A stretch of DNA of 64,000 nucleotides, taken from assembly GCF_012933505.1 (NCBI RefSeq), contig NZ_JABBNB010000030.1, forward strand, positions 1 through 64,000, in the 5' to 3' direction. This stretch comes from Gordonia asplenii. Its GTDB lineage: Bacteria > Actinomycetota > Actinomycetes > Mycobacteriales > Mycobacteriaceae. Shown piece by piece: positions 37,621-47,247 of this stretch. The stretch's first letter is position 1, and the number at the start of each line of letters is the position of its first letter. The notes under the pieces are model-generated. The model did no database searches, had not been told where the DNA came from, and worked only from the letters and a program-made list of their open reading frames with translations. A program made the position numbers and the translations under genes.

Positions 37621-37660
37621 GTCGCCGTCGACAACGGTTCCGGAATTTGTTGTCGGCGAC
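37621..37660. promoter_or_regulatory. Inverted repeat in the pucR-ALDH divergent promoter
   Basis: GTCGCCGTCGACAAC (37621-37635) opposes GTTGTCGGCGAC (37649-37660); the arms match except for a 2-3 base bulge. It sits 26 bases from the PucR start and 78 bases from the ALDH start. Candidate binding site for the PucR protein. Confidence 0.4.
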
Positions 37661-37738
37661 CATCAAGACCGTGCACGGCCTCACAGCCGATTCTGAATGC
37701 GGCCCAGTTCACACCCGATTCTCCACCAGGGGGTTCCC

Positions 37739-39160
37739 ATGATCGAGCACCGCTCGCACTACATCGACGGCGCATGGCAGTCGTCACACGGCACCGGACG
37801 GCTCGACGTCGTCAATTCCGCCACCGAAGAAGTCATCGGGAGCGTCGCGGCCGGCGACGCCGACGACGCGAAGGCAGCGGTCGCCGCGGCGCGGGCCGCA
37901 TTCGACGCCTGGGCCGCGACCCCGGTGACCGAACGCGCCGCGTACCTCACCCGCGCCGCGCAGGCGTTGCGCACCCGGCAGACCGAGGTCGCGACACTGA
38001 TCAGTCAGGAGGTCGGGATGCCGTTCGCCTACAGCAACGTCGTGCAGACGGGGTTGCCGCTGCAGTCATTCGTGTCGATCGCGCAGGTCGCACTCGACTT
38101 TCCGTTCGAGGAACAGGTGTACAACTCGCTGGTCGTGCGCGAGCCGATCGGCGTCGTCGTCGCGATCACCCCGTGGAACTACCCGCTGCATCAGATCGTC
38201 GCGAAGGTCGCGCCCGCGCTGGCAGCGGGCTGCACCGTCGTCCTCAAACCGAGCGAGGTCGCACCCCTCAACGCCTTCGTGCTCGCCGACGTCTTCGACT
38301 CCATCGGGCTTCCGCCGGGTGTGTTCAACGTGGTCACCGGTACCGGCACCGACGTCGGCGAGCCACTCGTCGCTCATCCCGACGTCGACATGGTGTCGTT
38401 GACCGGCTCGACCGTCGCGGGGCGGCGAATCGGCGCGGTCGCCGCGCAGAGCATCAAGCGGGTCGCTCTCGAACTCGGCGGCAAGTCCCCCATGGTCGTG
38501 CTCGACGACGCCGACCTCGTCGCCGCGGTCGGGGCCGCGCTCAACGGCTGTTTCCTGAACTCCGGGCAGACCTGCATCGCCCTGACTCGGATGATCGTCC
38601 CGCGGGCCAGGCTCGCCGAGGTCGAGGCGATCGCCAAATCCGGTGTCGAGGCCATCGCGGTCGGCGACCCCTTCGATCCGGCGACCGTTCTCGGACCACT
38701 CGTGTCAGAACTACAACGCGACCGCGTCGTCGGGTACATCCGCACGGGCATCGACGAGGGCGCCCGCGTCGTCGTCGGCGGACCGTCGGCACCCGCCGGG
38801 CTCGATCGCGGGTACTACGTGCAGCCGACGGTGTTCTCCGACGTCACACCGGACATGACCATCGTGCGGGAGGAGATCTTCGGTCCGGTGCTGGTCATCC
38901 AGGCATACGACGACGAGGCCGAGGCGGTCCGACTGGCCAACGATTCGATCTACGGCCTCAACGCCGCCGTGTTCTCCGCCGACCAGGACCGGGCGGTGAC
39001 GTTCGCCCGCCGGATCCGGGCCGGCCAGGTGCAGATCAATGAGGGCGCCTTCAACATTAACGCTCCGTTCGGCGGTTACGGCCAGTCCGGCAACGGCCGC
39101 GAATTCGGCAAGTGGGGCCTCGAAGAGTTCCTGGAGACCAAGTCGATGCAACTGCCCTGA
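37739..39160 (+). CDS. Aldehyde dehydrogenase of the alcohol-oxidation cluster
   Basis: 473 residues from ATG 37739. ALDH motifs: [32 protein letters not shown], general base [10 protein letters not shown], catalytic Cys in [11 protein letters not shown], and the C-terminal [16 protein letters not shown]. It converts an aldehyde to the acid using NAD(P). The GMC oxidoreductase gene follows after 63 bases, so the pair would take a primary alcohol to its acid. Different subfamily from the ALDH at 26.2-27.7 kb. Likely under the divergent PucR protein. Confidence 0.92.
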   Translation: MIEHRSHYIDGAWQSSHGTGRLDVVNSATEEVIGSVAAGDADDAKAAVAAARAAFDAWAATPVTERAAYLTRAAQALRTRQTEVATLISQEVGMPFAYSNVVQTGLPLQSFVSIAQVALDFPFEEQVYNSLVVREPIGVVVAITPWNYPLHQIVAKVAPALAAGCTVVLKPSEVAPLNAFVLADVFDSIGLPPGVFNVVTGTGTDVGEPLVAHPDVDMVSLTGSTVAGRRIGAVAAQSIKRVALELGGKSPMVVLDDADLVAAVGAALNGCFLNSGQTCIALTRMIVPRARLAEVEAIAKSGVEAIAVGDPFDPATVLGPLVSELQRDRVVGYIRTGIDEGARVVVGGPSAPAGLDRGYYVQPTVFSDVTPDMTIVREEIFGPVLVIQAYDDEAEAVRLANDSIYGLNAAVFSADQDRAVTFARRIRAGQVQINEGAFNINAPFGGYGQSGNGREFGKWGLEEFLETKSMQLP

Positions 39161-39223
39161 CCGACGCTCCGCCGCCCCCACTCCCTCCCATCTGGATCGC
39201 TCACTTCGCTAAGGACTTCAGCC

Positions 39224-41179
39224 ATGACCAACACTTTCACCGCCCTGCAGCAGGCGACGCTGACCGCCGTCGTCGATACCTTCGTCGCCTCGGTCGATCG
39301 CGACGACGACCCCGACCGCTTCTACGCCACCAAGGGCAGCGACCTGGGTGCCGACGCCGCCGTCGCGCATTATCTCGCCAGTCATCTGCCCCCGGAACAA
39401 TTCGCCGGCTTGGCCCAGCTCCTCGACACGGCCGCCGTCGTCGGCCTCAAGAATCAACCGCAGAGCGTGCGCGAGGTCATCGTCGGCAATCTCGCCGGCA
39501 TCTCACCGGAGACCCGGGGCGCCGTTGCGGCGCTCTACCAGTTGTCGGTGTTGTTCTCCTACGGCCTGTTCGACGCCGAGGGGCGAAACCCACTGTGGAC
39601 CGGAATGGGCTATCCCGGCATCACGCGGCAGCCACCGGCCACCCCAAAGACCCTGACGGTGATCACTCCGACCGAGGACGTCACCCTCACCGCCGACGTC
39701 GTGGTGATCGGCTCAGGCAGCGGCGGCGGCGTGGCAGCCGGGATGCTGGCACAGGCGGGTCGCAGTGTCATCGTGCTGGAATCCGGCGGATACCGCAACG
39801 AGTCCGACTTCGTGCAGTCTGAACTCGTCGCCTACCAGAACCTGTTTCTGCGCGGCGGCTTCTTCCCCACCGCCGACGGCATGGTGTCGCTCGCGGCAGG
39901 CGGAACCGTCGGCGGCGGCAGCACGGTGAACTGGTCGAACTCCCTGAAGACGCCCGACGCCGTACGAGCGGTCTGGGCCGACGAGTACAAACTGAGCGAC
40001 GTCACCGGACCGGAATTCGACGAGCATCTCGCGGCGGTCTTCGAACGGGTGAAGTGCAACAGCGGCGTCGCGCTGCAGAACGAGCCGCACCACCGGCTCT
40101 CCGACGGCGCAGACGCGCTCGGCTACTCCTACGTGGTGGCCGACCTGAACATCGATCCCGATCGGTTCGACCCGGCGGTCATCGGCTACAGCGGCATGGG
40201 TGATCAGACCGGCGCGAAGCAAGGCACCCTGCGGACCTATCTGCAGGACGCGTCGGATGCCGGTGCCCGACTGATCCCGCAGACCCGCGCCGACAAGATC
40301 GACGTCGTCGACGGCCGCGCCGTGGGGGTCAGCGCGACGTATACCGCTGCCGACGGGCAGACCCACCGGGTCGTCGTCGAAGCCGCCGACGTGGTCGTCG
40401 CGGCGGGCAGCTTGGAGACCCCGGCAGTCCTGTTGCGTTCGGGTATCGGCGGGCCCGCGGTGGGCACCGGCCTCCATCTGCATCCGGCGACGCTGGTCAG
40501 CGGCGTGTACGACGAACCGCAGGATCCGTGGCACGGTCCGGCGATGGCGGGTGTGATGAACGAATTCGCCGAGAAGCACGACGGCCACGGCTATCTGATC
40601 GAATGCGTCCAGCATCTGCCCGGGCTGTTCACCACCGTCGTCCCGTGGCTGTCGGGCGCCGGCCACAAAGAGCTGGCGAAAACCTACAGCCGCCGAGCCG
40701 ACTGGGTGATCCTCGTCAAAGACCGCGGTGCCGGGACGGTGACCCTCGACGACGCGGGCAATGCGGTGCACCACTACCCGTTCTCCGACGAACTCGATCG
40801 GCGCAACTTCCGCGAGGGCATCGAGACCGCCATCCGGATGCAGGAAGCCGCCGGCGCGCAGCAGATCTTCGCGGCGGGCCAGCCGTTCGCTCCGTGGACG
40901 CGGGGCGAGGATCTCGAGACGTTCATCGCCGCCGTCAGCGAGATCCCCATCGGCCCCGGCGGGATTCCGGTCTTCAGCGCACATCAGATGTCGAGCGCGA
41001 AGCTCGGCGCCGACCCCACCACCGCGGTCGCCGACACCGAAGGGCAACTGCACGACACTCGGGGCGTGTGGATCGCCGATGCCAGCGGCATGCCGACCTG
41101 CTCCGGCGTCAATCCGATGATCTCGACGATGGCGCTGGCCCGGCGCACCGCCGCCAACATGCTCGCGACGACCCACTGA
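39224..41179 (+). CDS. GMC-family FAD alcohol oxidoreductase (long-chain alcohol oxidase type)
   Basis: 651 residues. The N-terminal ~140 residues form a helical domain like gluconate dehydrogenase subunit 3. The FAD motif is VVVIGSGSGGGVAAGMLAQAG (161-181 region, split here as VIGSGSGGG and AAGMLAQAG). GMC blocks GGTVGGGSTVNWSNSL, AAGSLETPAVLLRSGIG, FSAHQMSSAKLG (active His) and SGVNPMISTMALARR follow. It oxidises an alcohol to an aldehyde, passing electrons to oxygen or a quinone. No signal peptide. Substrate not determined; the paired ALDH supports a primary alcohol. Confidence 0.9.
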   Translation: MTNTFTALQQATLTAVVDTFVASVDRDDDPDRFYATKGSDLGADAAVAHYLASHLPPEQFAGLAQLLDTAAVVGLKNQPQSVREVIVGNLAGISPETRGAVAALYQLSVLFSYGLFDAEGRNPLWTGMGYPGITRQPPATPKTLTVITPTEDVTLTADVVVIGSGSGGGVAAGMLAQAGRSVIVLESGGYRNESDFVQSELVAYQNLFLRGGFFPTADGMVSLAAGGTVGGGSTVNWSNSLKTPDAVRAVWADEYKLSDVTGPEFDEHLAAVFERVKCNSGVALQNEPHHRLSDGADALGYSYVVADLNIDPDRFDPAVIGYSGMGDQTGAKQGTLRTYLQDASDAGARLIPQTRADKIDVVDGRAVGVSATYTAADGQTHRVVVEAADVVVAAGSLETPAVLLRSGIGGPAVGTGLHLHPATLVSGVYDEPQDPWHGPAMAGVMNEFAEKHDGHGYLIECVQHLPGLFTTVVPWLSGAGHKELAKTYSRRADWVILVKDRGAGTVTLDDAGNAVHHYPFSDELDRRNFREGIETAIRMQEAAGAQQIFAAGQPFAPWTRGEDLETFIAAVSEIPIGPGGIPVFSAHQMSSAKLGADPTTAVADTEGQLHDTRGVWIADASGMPTCSGVNPMISTMALARRTAANMLATTH

Positions 41180-41200
41180 GCGGACGCACCACTACGGTGC

Positions 41201-41260
41201 ACGACGCCACCTGTGGTAAACCAAACAAGTACTTGCTTGGTTTGCTGGAGGTGGCGTCGT
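41201..41260. promoter_or_regulatory. 60-bp interrupted palindrome over the SDR promoter and start
   Basis: Outer arms ACGACGCCACCT (41201-41212) and its complement (41249-41260) match perfectly over 12 bp. After a 5-base unmatched segment on each side, inner arms AAACCAA (41218-41224) and TTGGTTT match. One mismatched pair follows, then the centre CAAGTACTTG (41226-41235). The inner part resembles TetR operators. The outer right arm contains part of the ribosome site GGAGG (41247-41251) and the first two bases of the GTG start. Confidence 0.8.
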
Positions 41261-42047
41261 GCCGAGTTCGCAACAACATGGTCCGTGGGCCCTCGTCGTC
41301 GGCGGCTCGGAGGGCGTCGGTGCCGCATTCGCCGAGCAACTCGCCCACGACGGACTCAACGTCGTGCTGGTCGCGCGCACGGCGTCGACGCTGGCGGACA
41401 CCGCCACCGGGATCCGCGCACTCGGTGTCGAGGTACGCACCATCGCCGTCGATCTGCTCGCCGACGACGCCACCGCACAGATCGCCGACGCCACCTCCGA
41501 CATCGCGGTGGGGCTGCTCATCCTCAACGCGGGCGCGAACACCTACGGACACGACTTCGTCTCGGGCGATCTCGACCGGCTCAGCCAGATGGTCACCTTG
41601 AACATTTCGCGACAACTCGAACTCGTCCACCATTTCGGCGGACCGATGGCCCAGCGCGGTCGCGGCGGCATCATTCTGGTCGGCTCGCTCGCCGGCTACC
41701 TCGGCACCGCACACGAGTCGGTGTACGCGGGCGCCAAAGCCTTCAGTCGTGTATTCGCCGAAGGACTCTGGGCCGAACTGCAGCCGCACGGCGTCGACGT
41801 TCTGGAGTTGGTCCTCGGCGTGACCCGCACCCCCGCGATGGAACGCGCGGGTCTTCGCTTCGACCTGCCCGGCCTCAACGTGGCCGAACCTGCCGACGTC
41901 GCGGCCGAAGGGCTCGCTCACCTCGCCGACGGTCCCGTGTGGGTGGCCGGCGGCAATTACGAAGCAGCACAGAAACGCTCGCGATTTCCACGAAATATCT
42001 TGGTACGCAAGGCATCCGATGCCATCGCCGCGATGATGGGCCGCTGA
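41259..42047 (+). CDS. Short-chain dehydrogenase/reductase (SDR)
   Basis: 262 residues. The Rossmann motif is LVVGGSEGVGAAFAEQLA. The core has LILNAGANTYG, catalytic Ser in ILVGSLAGYLG and the YAGAK catalytic Tyr/Lys pair (VYAGAKAF). It resembles SDRs of the oxidoreductase group acting on lipids or secondary alcohols. GTG start with GGAGG 7 bases upstream, both within the 60-bp palindrome. It is followed after one base by the LLM gene and then the SnoaL-like gene, forming a three-gene operon that may be transcribed apart from ALDH-GMC. Confidence 0.9.
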   Translation: MPSSQQHGPWALVVGGSEGVGAAFAEQLAHDGLNVVLVARTASTLADTATGIRALGVEVRTIAVDLLADDATAQIADATSDIAVGLLILNAGANTYGHDFVSGDLDRLSQMVTLNISRQLELVHHFGGPMAQRGRGGIILVGSLAGYLGTAHESVYAGAKAFSRVFAEGLWAELQPHGVDVLELVLGVTRTPAMERAGLRFDLPGLNVAEPADVAAEGLAHLADGPVWVAGGNYEAAQKRSRFPRNILVRKASDAIAAMMGR

Positions 42048-42048
42048 C

Positions 42049-42936
42049 GTGCGTCTCGGCGTCGCGCTGCCCGTCGTCACCGCGCACCCGGCGTCATCGA
42101 ATGCGTGGGAGGCCGCTGCCGGAATCGGCGAGATATCGTCGATCGCCGCGGCCGCCGATGCCCTCGGCTACCACCACGTGACGTGCAGCGAACACGTCGC
42201 CATCCCCGCCGACGTCGCCGCCGAGCGTGGCGGCACCTACTGGGATCCGTTGGCCACCTTCGGTTTTCTCGCCGCGACGACGTCGCAGATCCGCCTCGCC
42301 ACCAACGTTCTGGTACTGGGCTACCACCACCCGCTCGAGGTCGCGAAGCGATACGGCACGCTCGACCAGGTATCCGGCGGGAGACTCGTCCTCGGCGTCG
42401 GCGTCGGCAGCCTCGAATCCGAATTCGCTGTGCTGGGTGCACAATTCGCCGATCGAGGCGCGCGCGCCGACGACGCCCTCGCCGCGATCCGCTCCGCTTT
42501 CTCCACCGGCCGCCCCACCCACGACGGCCCGTTCTACTCCTACGACCACATCGTCGTCGAACCGCATGCTGCGCAACGCCGGGTTCCTGTCTGGGTCGGC
42601 GGCCGGACGCGCCGGGCGTTGCGTCGGGCCGTCGAATTGGGCGACGCCTTCTGCCCATTCGCGCTGTCGCCCGAGGAGATCGCGGCGATGCTCGCCGACG
42701 TCGAGCGGCCCGCCGGATTCGGCGTCGTGCTCACCACCGGTCGACTCGACCCGATCGCCGCCGCCGATTCCGCACTGCGCCAACTGAATCGGCTGCGCGA
42801 CGCCGGAGCGACCGTCGTCTCGGCGACCATCGCATCGTCGAGCGCCGACCACCACATCGAACAGCTTGAGTCGCTGAAAAACCTTGCCACACAGCTTGAT
42901 ATCGAGTTCACGCCACCCGAGGAGAGCGTCACATGA
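42049..42936 (+). CDS. LLM-class F420-dependent oxidoreductase
   Basis: 295 residues. Luciferase-like monooxygenase fold: MRLGVALPVVTAHPASS, AADALGYHHVTCSEHV, LATNVLVLGYHHPLEVAKRY, LDQVSGGRLVLGVGVGSLES and VPVWVGGRTRRALRRAVELG. Actinobacterial members of this type mostly use F420, reducing or oxidising small organic compounds. GTG start one base after the SDR stop; its own stop overlaps the next ATG as ATGA. Cofactor is assigned by family; substrate unknown. Confidence 0.88.
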   Translation: MRLGVALPVVTAHPASSNAWEAAAGIGEISSIAAAADALGYHHVTCSEHVAIPADVAAERGGTYWDPLATFGFLAATTSQIRLATNVLVLGYHHPLEVAKRYGTLDQVSGGRLVLGVGVGSLESEFAVLGAQFADRGARADDALAAIRSAFSTGRPTHDGPFYSYDHIVVEPHAAQRRVPVWVGGRTRRALRRAVELGDAFCPFALSPEEIAAMLADVERPAGFGVVLTTGRLDPIAAADSALRQLNRLRDAGATVVSATIASSSADHHIEQLESLKNLATQLDIEFTPPEESVT

Positions 42937-43448
42937 CCATCGAGGAACGCCTCGCCGCCCTGGAACGACGCCTCCAGGTCGCTGAAGATCAGCTCGCCAT
43001 CACCCAACTCGTCTACAGCTACGGACCCGCCGTCGACACCGGTTCGGCCGATGCCTCGGCGGAGTTGTTCACCGCCGACGCCGTCTACGACGTCGACACC
43101 GGGATCATGCGCGGCCACGACGAGATCGGCGCGATGGTAAGCGGCGCAGAACATCAATCGATCATCGCCTCCGGCGCCGGACACGTCATGGCCGCGCCGC
43201 AGATCAGGCTCGATGGTGATCAGGCGACGGTCGTGAGCTATTCGATGCTGGTGCTACGACGTTCGGCGGGAACCTTCGTCGTCGCGCGGCTCACCGCGAA
43301 CCGCTGGGAACTCGCACGCGTCGACGGCCGCTGGAAGATCTCCCACCGCACGGCACGGCTGGTCGACGACTCCGGCGAGGGGCGCACGGTTTTGCAGACG
43401 CTGACCCGCCCGGACACCCCAACCGCGACGGTCAGCTCCCGCGTTTGA
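42933..43448 (+). CDS. SnoaL/NTF2-like protein
   Basis: 171 residues. NTF2-type cone fold: IEERLAALERRLQVAEDQLA, ITQLVYSYGPAVDTGSADAS, ELFTADAVYDV and WKISHRTARLVD. The family includes dehydratases, isomerases and non-catalytic steroid or polyketide binders. It starts with ATGA coupling to the LLM gene and ends with a 17-base convergent overlap on the metallo-hydrolase gene. In context it may handle an intermediate of the SDR/LLM steps. The exact activity is unknown. Confidence 0.87.
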   Translation: MTIEERLAALERRLQVAEDQLAITQLVYSYGPAVDTGSADASAELFTADAVYDVDTGIMRGHDEIGAMVSGAEHQSIIASGAGHVMAAPQIRLDGDQATVVSYSMLVLRRSAGTFVVARLTANRWELARVDGRWKISHRTARLVDDSGEGRTVLQTLTRPDTPTATVSSRV

Positions 43449-44058
43449 TCCACTCCTCCAGGTGCGGCGCCTCGGCACCGATCGTTGTCGAATCACCGTG
43501 GCCGGTGTTCACGACGGTCTCCGGCGGAAGGCCGAGCAGACGTTCGCGAATCGAGTCGATGATCAGGTCGAAACTGGAGAACGAGCGGCCGGTGGCACCG
43601 GGGCCACCGTTGAACAGCGTGTCCCCGGAGAACAGCGTCCGCAGTGCCGGCGCGTACACCACACACGACCCGGGCGAGTGCCCCGGCGTATTGATGATCT
43701 CCAGTTCGACGCCGCCGACGGTGATGCGCTGACCGTCGGACAGTTCGCCGTGCGCGACGTCGGGATGGGTTTGCTGCCACAGCATTTCGTCGCCCGGATG
43801 CAGTAGCACCGGGGCGCCGGTCGCTTCGGCGAGCTCAGGTGCGACGGTCACGTGATCGTTGTGCCCGTGCGTCAGCACGATCGCCTTGACGGTACGACCG
43901 GCGACGGCGTCGAGGATCGGTGCCGCCTGGTGCGCGGCGTCGATCACGACGACCTCGGCGTCGTCGCCGATGAGCCAGATGTTGTTGTCGACGTCCCAGG
44001 TTCCGCCGTCGAGGGAGAAGGTGCCCGACGTGACGACCCGATCGATGCGTGCGGTCAT
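43432..44058 (-). CDS. MBL-fold metallo-hydrolase, mscR partner
   Basis: 208 residues of the glyoxalase II-like group. The zinc motif is LTHGHNDHV; further ligands lie in NTPGHSPGSC and FSGDTLF and the C-terminal NTGHGDST. Its gene directly follows mscR with no gap, as in mycobacteria (Rv2259-Rv2260), which suggests hydrolysis of S-formyl- or another acyl-mycothiol thioester made by MscR. That role is inferred from the pairing. Its 3' end overlaps the convergent SnoaL-like gene by 17 bases. Confidence 0.88.
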   Translation of the reverse strand: MTARIDRVVTSGTFSLDGGTWDVDNNIWLIGDDAEVVVIDAAHQAAPILDAVAGRTVKAIVLTHGHNDHVTVAPELAEATGAPVLLHPGDEMLWQQTHPDVAHGELSDGQRITVGGVELEIINTPGHSPGSCVVYAPALRTLFSGDTLFNGGPGATGRSFSSFDLIIDSIRERLLGLPPETVVNTGHGDSTTIGAEAPHLEEWIKRGS

Positions 44059-45147
44059 TTAGAGTTCCACCACCGAACGCAGGACGGTGCCCTTGTGCAT
44101 GGCGTCGAACGCGGCTTCGATGTCGGTCAGCCCGACACGTTCGGTGACGAACTTCTCCAGCGGCAGACGCCCCTGCTGATAGAGGTCGATGAGCATCGGG
44201 AAGTCGCGTTCGGGCAGGCAGTCGCCGTACCAGGACGACTTGAGCGCCCCACCGCGGGAGAAGAAGTCGACGAGCGGCAGTTCGAGTTTCATCTCCGGCG
44301 TCGGCACCCCGACCAGCACCACCACTCCGGCGAGATCACGCGCATAGAAGGCGGTCTCGTAGGTCTCCGGGCGACCCACGGCGTCGACGACGACGTCGGC
44401 GCCGTTGCCGTCGGTGAGTTCCTGCACGGCGGCGACGATGTCGTCGACCGCCGAGCCGTCGATGGTGTGGGTGGCACCGAGGTCCTTGGCCCACTCCAGC
44501 TTGTTCGCGTCGCGGTCGATGGCGATGATCTTCGTCGCGCCGGCCAGCTTCGCTCCGGCGATCGCGGCGTCGCCGACGCCGCCGCAGCCGATCACCGCCA
44601 CCGAGTCGCCGCGGCCGACGCCGCCGGTGTTCATCGCCGCGCCCAGGCCCGCCATGACGCCGCAACCGAGAAGGCCTGCGACAGCCGGGTCGACGCTGGG
44701 ATCGACTTTGGTGCACTGCAATTCGTGGACGAGAGTCTTGTCGGCGAAGGCGCCGATGCCCAGGGCGGGAGTCAGTTCGGTACCGTCGGTCAGCGTCATC
44801 GGGGCCGAAGCGTTGAAGGTGTTGAAGCAGTACCAGGGACGACCGCGCTTACAGGCCCGGCACTCGCCGCAGACGGCACGCCAGTTGAGGATGACGAAAT
44901 CGCCGACCGCGACATGGGTGACGTCGGAGCCGACCGACTCGACGATGCCCGCGGCCTCGTGGCCCAGCAGGAAGGGGTACTCGTCGTTGATGCCGCCCTC
45001 GCGGTAGGCGAGGTCGGTATGGCAGACGCCGCAGGCCTTGATGTCGACGACGACGTCGCGGGCACCCGGGTCGGGGATCACGACGTCGACGAGTTCGGTG
45101 GGTGCCTTCTTGCTACGCGCAATGACGCCGCGGACGGTCTGGGGCAT
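44059..45147 (-). CDS. mscR: S-(hydroxymethyl)mycothiol dehydrogenase / S-nitrosomycothiol reductase
   Basis: 362 residues of the zinc alcohol dehydrogenase class III type. Catalytic zinc ligands are in ACGVCHTD and [12 protein letters not shown]. The structural zinc cysteines are in [15 protein letters not shown]. The NAD motif is [20 protein letters not shown]. It oxidises the formaldehyde-mycothiol adduct and reduces S-nitrosomycothiol, so it needs mycothiol, consistent with an actinobacterial host. The MBL gene begins at the next base. It is divergent from the ferredoxin reductase gene. Confidence 0.94.
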   Translation of the reverse strand: MPQTVRGVIARSKKAPTELVDVVIPDPGARDVVVDIKACGVCHTDLAYREGGINDEYPFLLGHEAAGIVESVGSDVTHVAVGDFVILNWRAVCGECRACKRGRPWYCFNTFNASAPMTLTDGTELTPALGIGAFADKTLVHELQCTKVDPSVDPAVAGLLGCGVMAGLGAAMNTGGVGRGDSVAVIGCGGVGDAAIAGAKLAGATKIIAIDRDANKLEWAKDLGATHTIDGSAVDDIVAAVQELTDGNGADVVVDAVGRPETYETAFYARDLAGVVVLVGVPTPEMKLELPLVDFFSRGGALKSSWYGDCLPERDFPMLIDLYQQGRLPLEKFVTERVGLTDIEAAFDAMHKGTVLRSVVEL

Positions 45148-45325
45148 CGAGACTCCTTCTGGGAGATACGTGGATCACGCTCGCCGGTTGTGGTGAGCTA
45201 CCTGACAACCCTACTAAGTAGCACTGACATCGCGGGCCGAAGTGCGTGGGTCGCCTCAGCGTTGCGCACGTGTCGAATACGGCCGAAAGCCCCATCGACC
45301 GCCCGTCCGGCGTACCGTCGACCTC

Positions 45326-46570
45326 ATGGCCGTTTCAGAATCGCAAGCGAAGGAAACCATCATCATCGCGGGCGCCGGGCTGGCCGGCGCGAAGTCTGCA
45401 GAAGCCTTGCGCGACAAGGGTTTCAGTGGACGAATCGTGCTGATAGGCACCGAACGCCATCTGCCGTACGAGCGGCCTCCGCTGTCGAAGGAGGTTCTCA
45501 CCGGGCACAAACACCTCGCCGACTTCACCGTTCACGACGCCACGTGGTACCGCGATCACGACGTCGAACTGCGGCTCGGCGAGACGGTCTCCGGCGTCGA
45601 TCTCGCGGACAAGCAGATCACGCTGGCCGACGGTGCGACCGTCGGCTACGACACACTGATCCTCGCGACGGGGTCGTCGTCGAAGCATCCCCCGATTCCC
45701 GGCGCCGACGCCGACAACGTGTTGTTTCTGCGAACCGTCGACGAGGCCCGCGAGATAAAACATGCGCTCAAGACCGGTTCGACGCTCGCCGTCGTCGGGG
45801 CGGGGTGGATCGGGCTGGAGGTGACCGCCGCCGCGCGAGCCGCCGGTGTCACGGTCAGCGTCGTCGAGTCGGCCGATTCGCCATTGCTCGCGGCACTCGG
45901 TCCGGAGTTGGGCGAGGTGTTCGCCGATCTGCACCGCGAACACAACGTCGACTTCCGATTCGGCAGCGGCGTCAAAGAGATCACCACCGCCGACGGCCGC
46001 GCCACCGGACTTCGGCTCACCGACGGTTCGCTGATCAAAGCCGACGCCGTGTTGGTCGCGGTGGGCGCTGCGCCGAATATCGAGATCGCCGAGGCGGCCG
46101 GGCTGGACATCGTCGACGGCGGCGTCGCGGCGAGTTCGTCGCTACGGACCAGCGACCCCGACGTCTACGCCGTCGGCGACATCGCCGCTGCCGATAATCC
46201 GTTCTACGACACCAGGATTCGTACCGAGCACTGGGCGAATGCACTCAATCAGCCGGCCGTCGCCGCAGCCGCGATCCTCGGCGACGACGCCGTTTACGAC
46301 GCTCTGCCCTACTTCTTCACCGACCAGTACGATCTTGGCATGGAGTACGTCGGGCACGCGGCGTCGTACACGTCGACGATCATCCGCGGCAACCTCGCCA
46401 CCCGCGAATTCATCGCCTTCTGGCTGGACGCCGACGATCGAGTACTCGCCGGAATGAACGTCAACGTCTGGGGCGTGACCGACGACGTGAAGGCCCTGAT
46501 CCGCTCGCGAAAGTCGGTGGACACCGCGAAGCTGGCCGATACCGGTGTGCCGTTGGCCGACTTGGCGTGA
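45326..46570 (+). CDS. FAD-dependent ferredoxin/rubredoxin reductase family protein
   Basis: 414 residues from ATG 45326. The FAD motif is IIIAGAGLAGAKSAEALRDK and the NAD motif is LAVVGAGWIGLEVTAAARAAG. The third signature is DVYAVGDIAAADNPF. A C-terminal reductase domain completes the length typical of rhodocoxin/putidaredoxin reductases. It likely passes electrons from NAD(P)H to a ferredoxin serving a P450 or dioxygenase, but no such partner is adjacent. An in-frame extension to 45242 lacks a ribosome site. A repeat region follows. Confidence 0.9.
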   Translation: MAVSESQAKETIIIAGAGLAGAKSAEALRDKGFSGRIVLIGTERHLPYERPPLSKEVLTGHKHLADFTVHDATWYRDHDVELRLGETVSGVDLADKQITLADGATVGYDTLILATGSSSKHPPIPGADADNVLFLRTVDEAREIKHALKTGSTLAVVGAGWIGLEVTAAARAAGVTVSVVESADSPLLAALGPELGEVFADLHREHNVDFRFGSGVKEITTADGRATGLRLTDGSLIKADAVLVAVGAAPNIEIAEAAGLDIVDGGVAASSSLRTSDPDVYAVGDIAAADNPFYDTRIRTEHWANALNQPAVAAAAILGDDAVYDALPYFFTDQYDLGMEYVGHAASYTSTIIRGNLATREFIAFWLDADDRVLAGMNVNVWGVTDDVKALIRSRKSVDTAKLADTGVPLADLA

Positions 46571-46617
46571 CTCCGACGCGGTTCGGCTGGGACGCTTTGG
46601 CGTCTCGATGAGCTTGT

Positions 46618-46855
46618 GGATTGAGCGAGCGCAGCGAGTCGAAATCGCGTGACCGCGGCTGCGGGACGCAACCACAACGAGCTACCGAGAATTCGGAACA
46701 CCCCGCCCCCCGAGCACCCAAGCCAGGAACGAGCTTCGGAACACCCCGCCCCCCGAGCACCCAAGCCAGGAACGAGATTCGGAACACCCCGCTCCCCGAG
46801 TACCGAAGCGAGGAACGAGCTTCGGTGTAACGAGGGGTCTGGCGAGCCGCACGCC
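46618..46855. repeat. R1 fragment and 43-bp tandem repeat array R2
   Basis: A partial R1 copy at 46618-46646 is followed by an array with exact 43-bp period: TTCGGAACACC or TTCGGTG at 46692, 46735, 46778 and 46821. The unit carries CCCCGAG(C/T)ACC and AGGAACGAGCTTCGG. The last unit has a hairpin CCGAAGC/GCTTCGG. The array ends with GTAACGAGGGGTCTGGCGAG, the same end as the array at 61.2 kb. The gap 46856-47247 shows no gene or further signal I can support. Confidence 0.8.
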
Positions 46856-47247
46856 CATCTCTGGATGGGCGAGCCGCACAGACAAGCAACACGCCCAATC
46901 CTGGGTGGTCGAGGACGGGTCTTACAGCTAGCTGTAGCGACGAGGCATATCTCTGAGGTAGCTGGTCGAGACCCGTGGGGTGACCGCGGCAGCGCCGGAA
47001 CGCGCACATCAGCGCTGCCGTCCCCCGCACAGTTCACCTCATACCGAGACCCGCGGCCCGCACGGCGTCGGCCGCGGCCGGAAGCTCGACAGCAGAGGTC
47101 ACGCGAAACCTGTTGTCACCTCCAGGTCCGACTCGGACTCGCCTCTCAACCAGCAAGAAGTGGCAGCCCACCCCGGATCGACCGTGAATCCACACTGAAA
47201 CCAGCGGTCTGCGGCCGCCGTCGGCGACGAACACGCGACCTGACGTG

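Noticed and set aside
43852-46197. 781-residue plus-strand ORF over mscR and the reductase start
   Set aside because: It runs antisense to mscR and out of frame through the ferredoxin reductase, with no domain signal.
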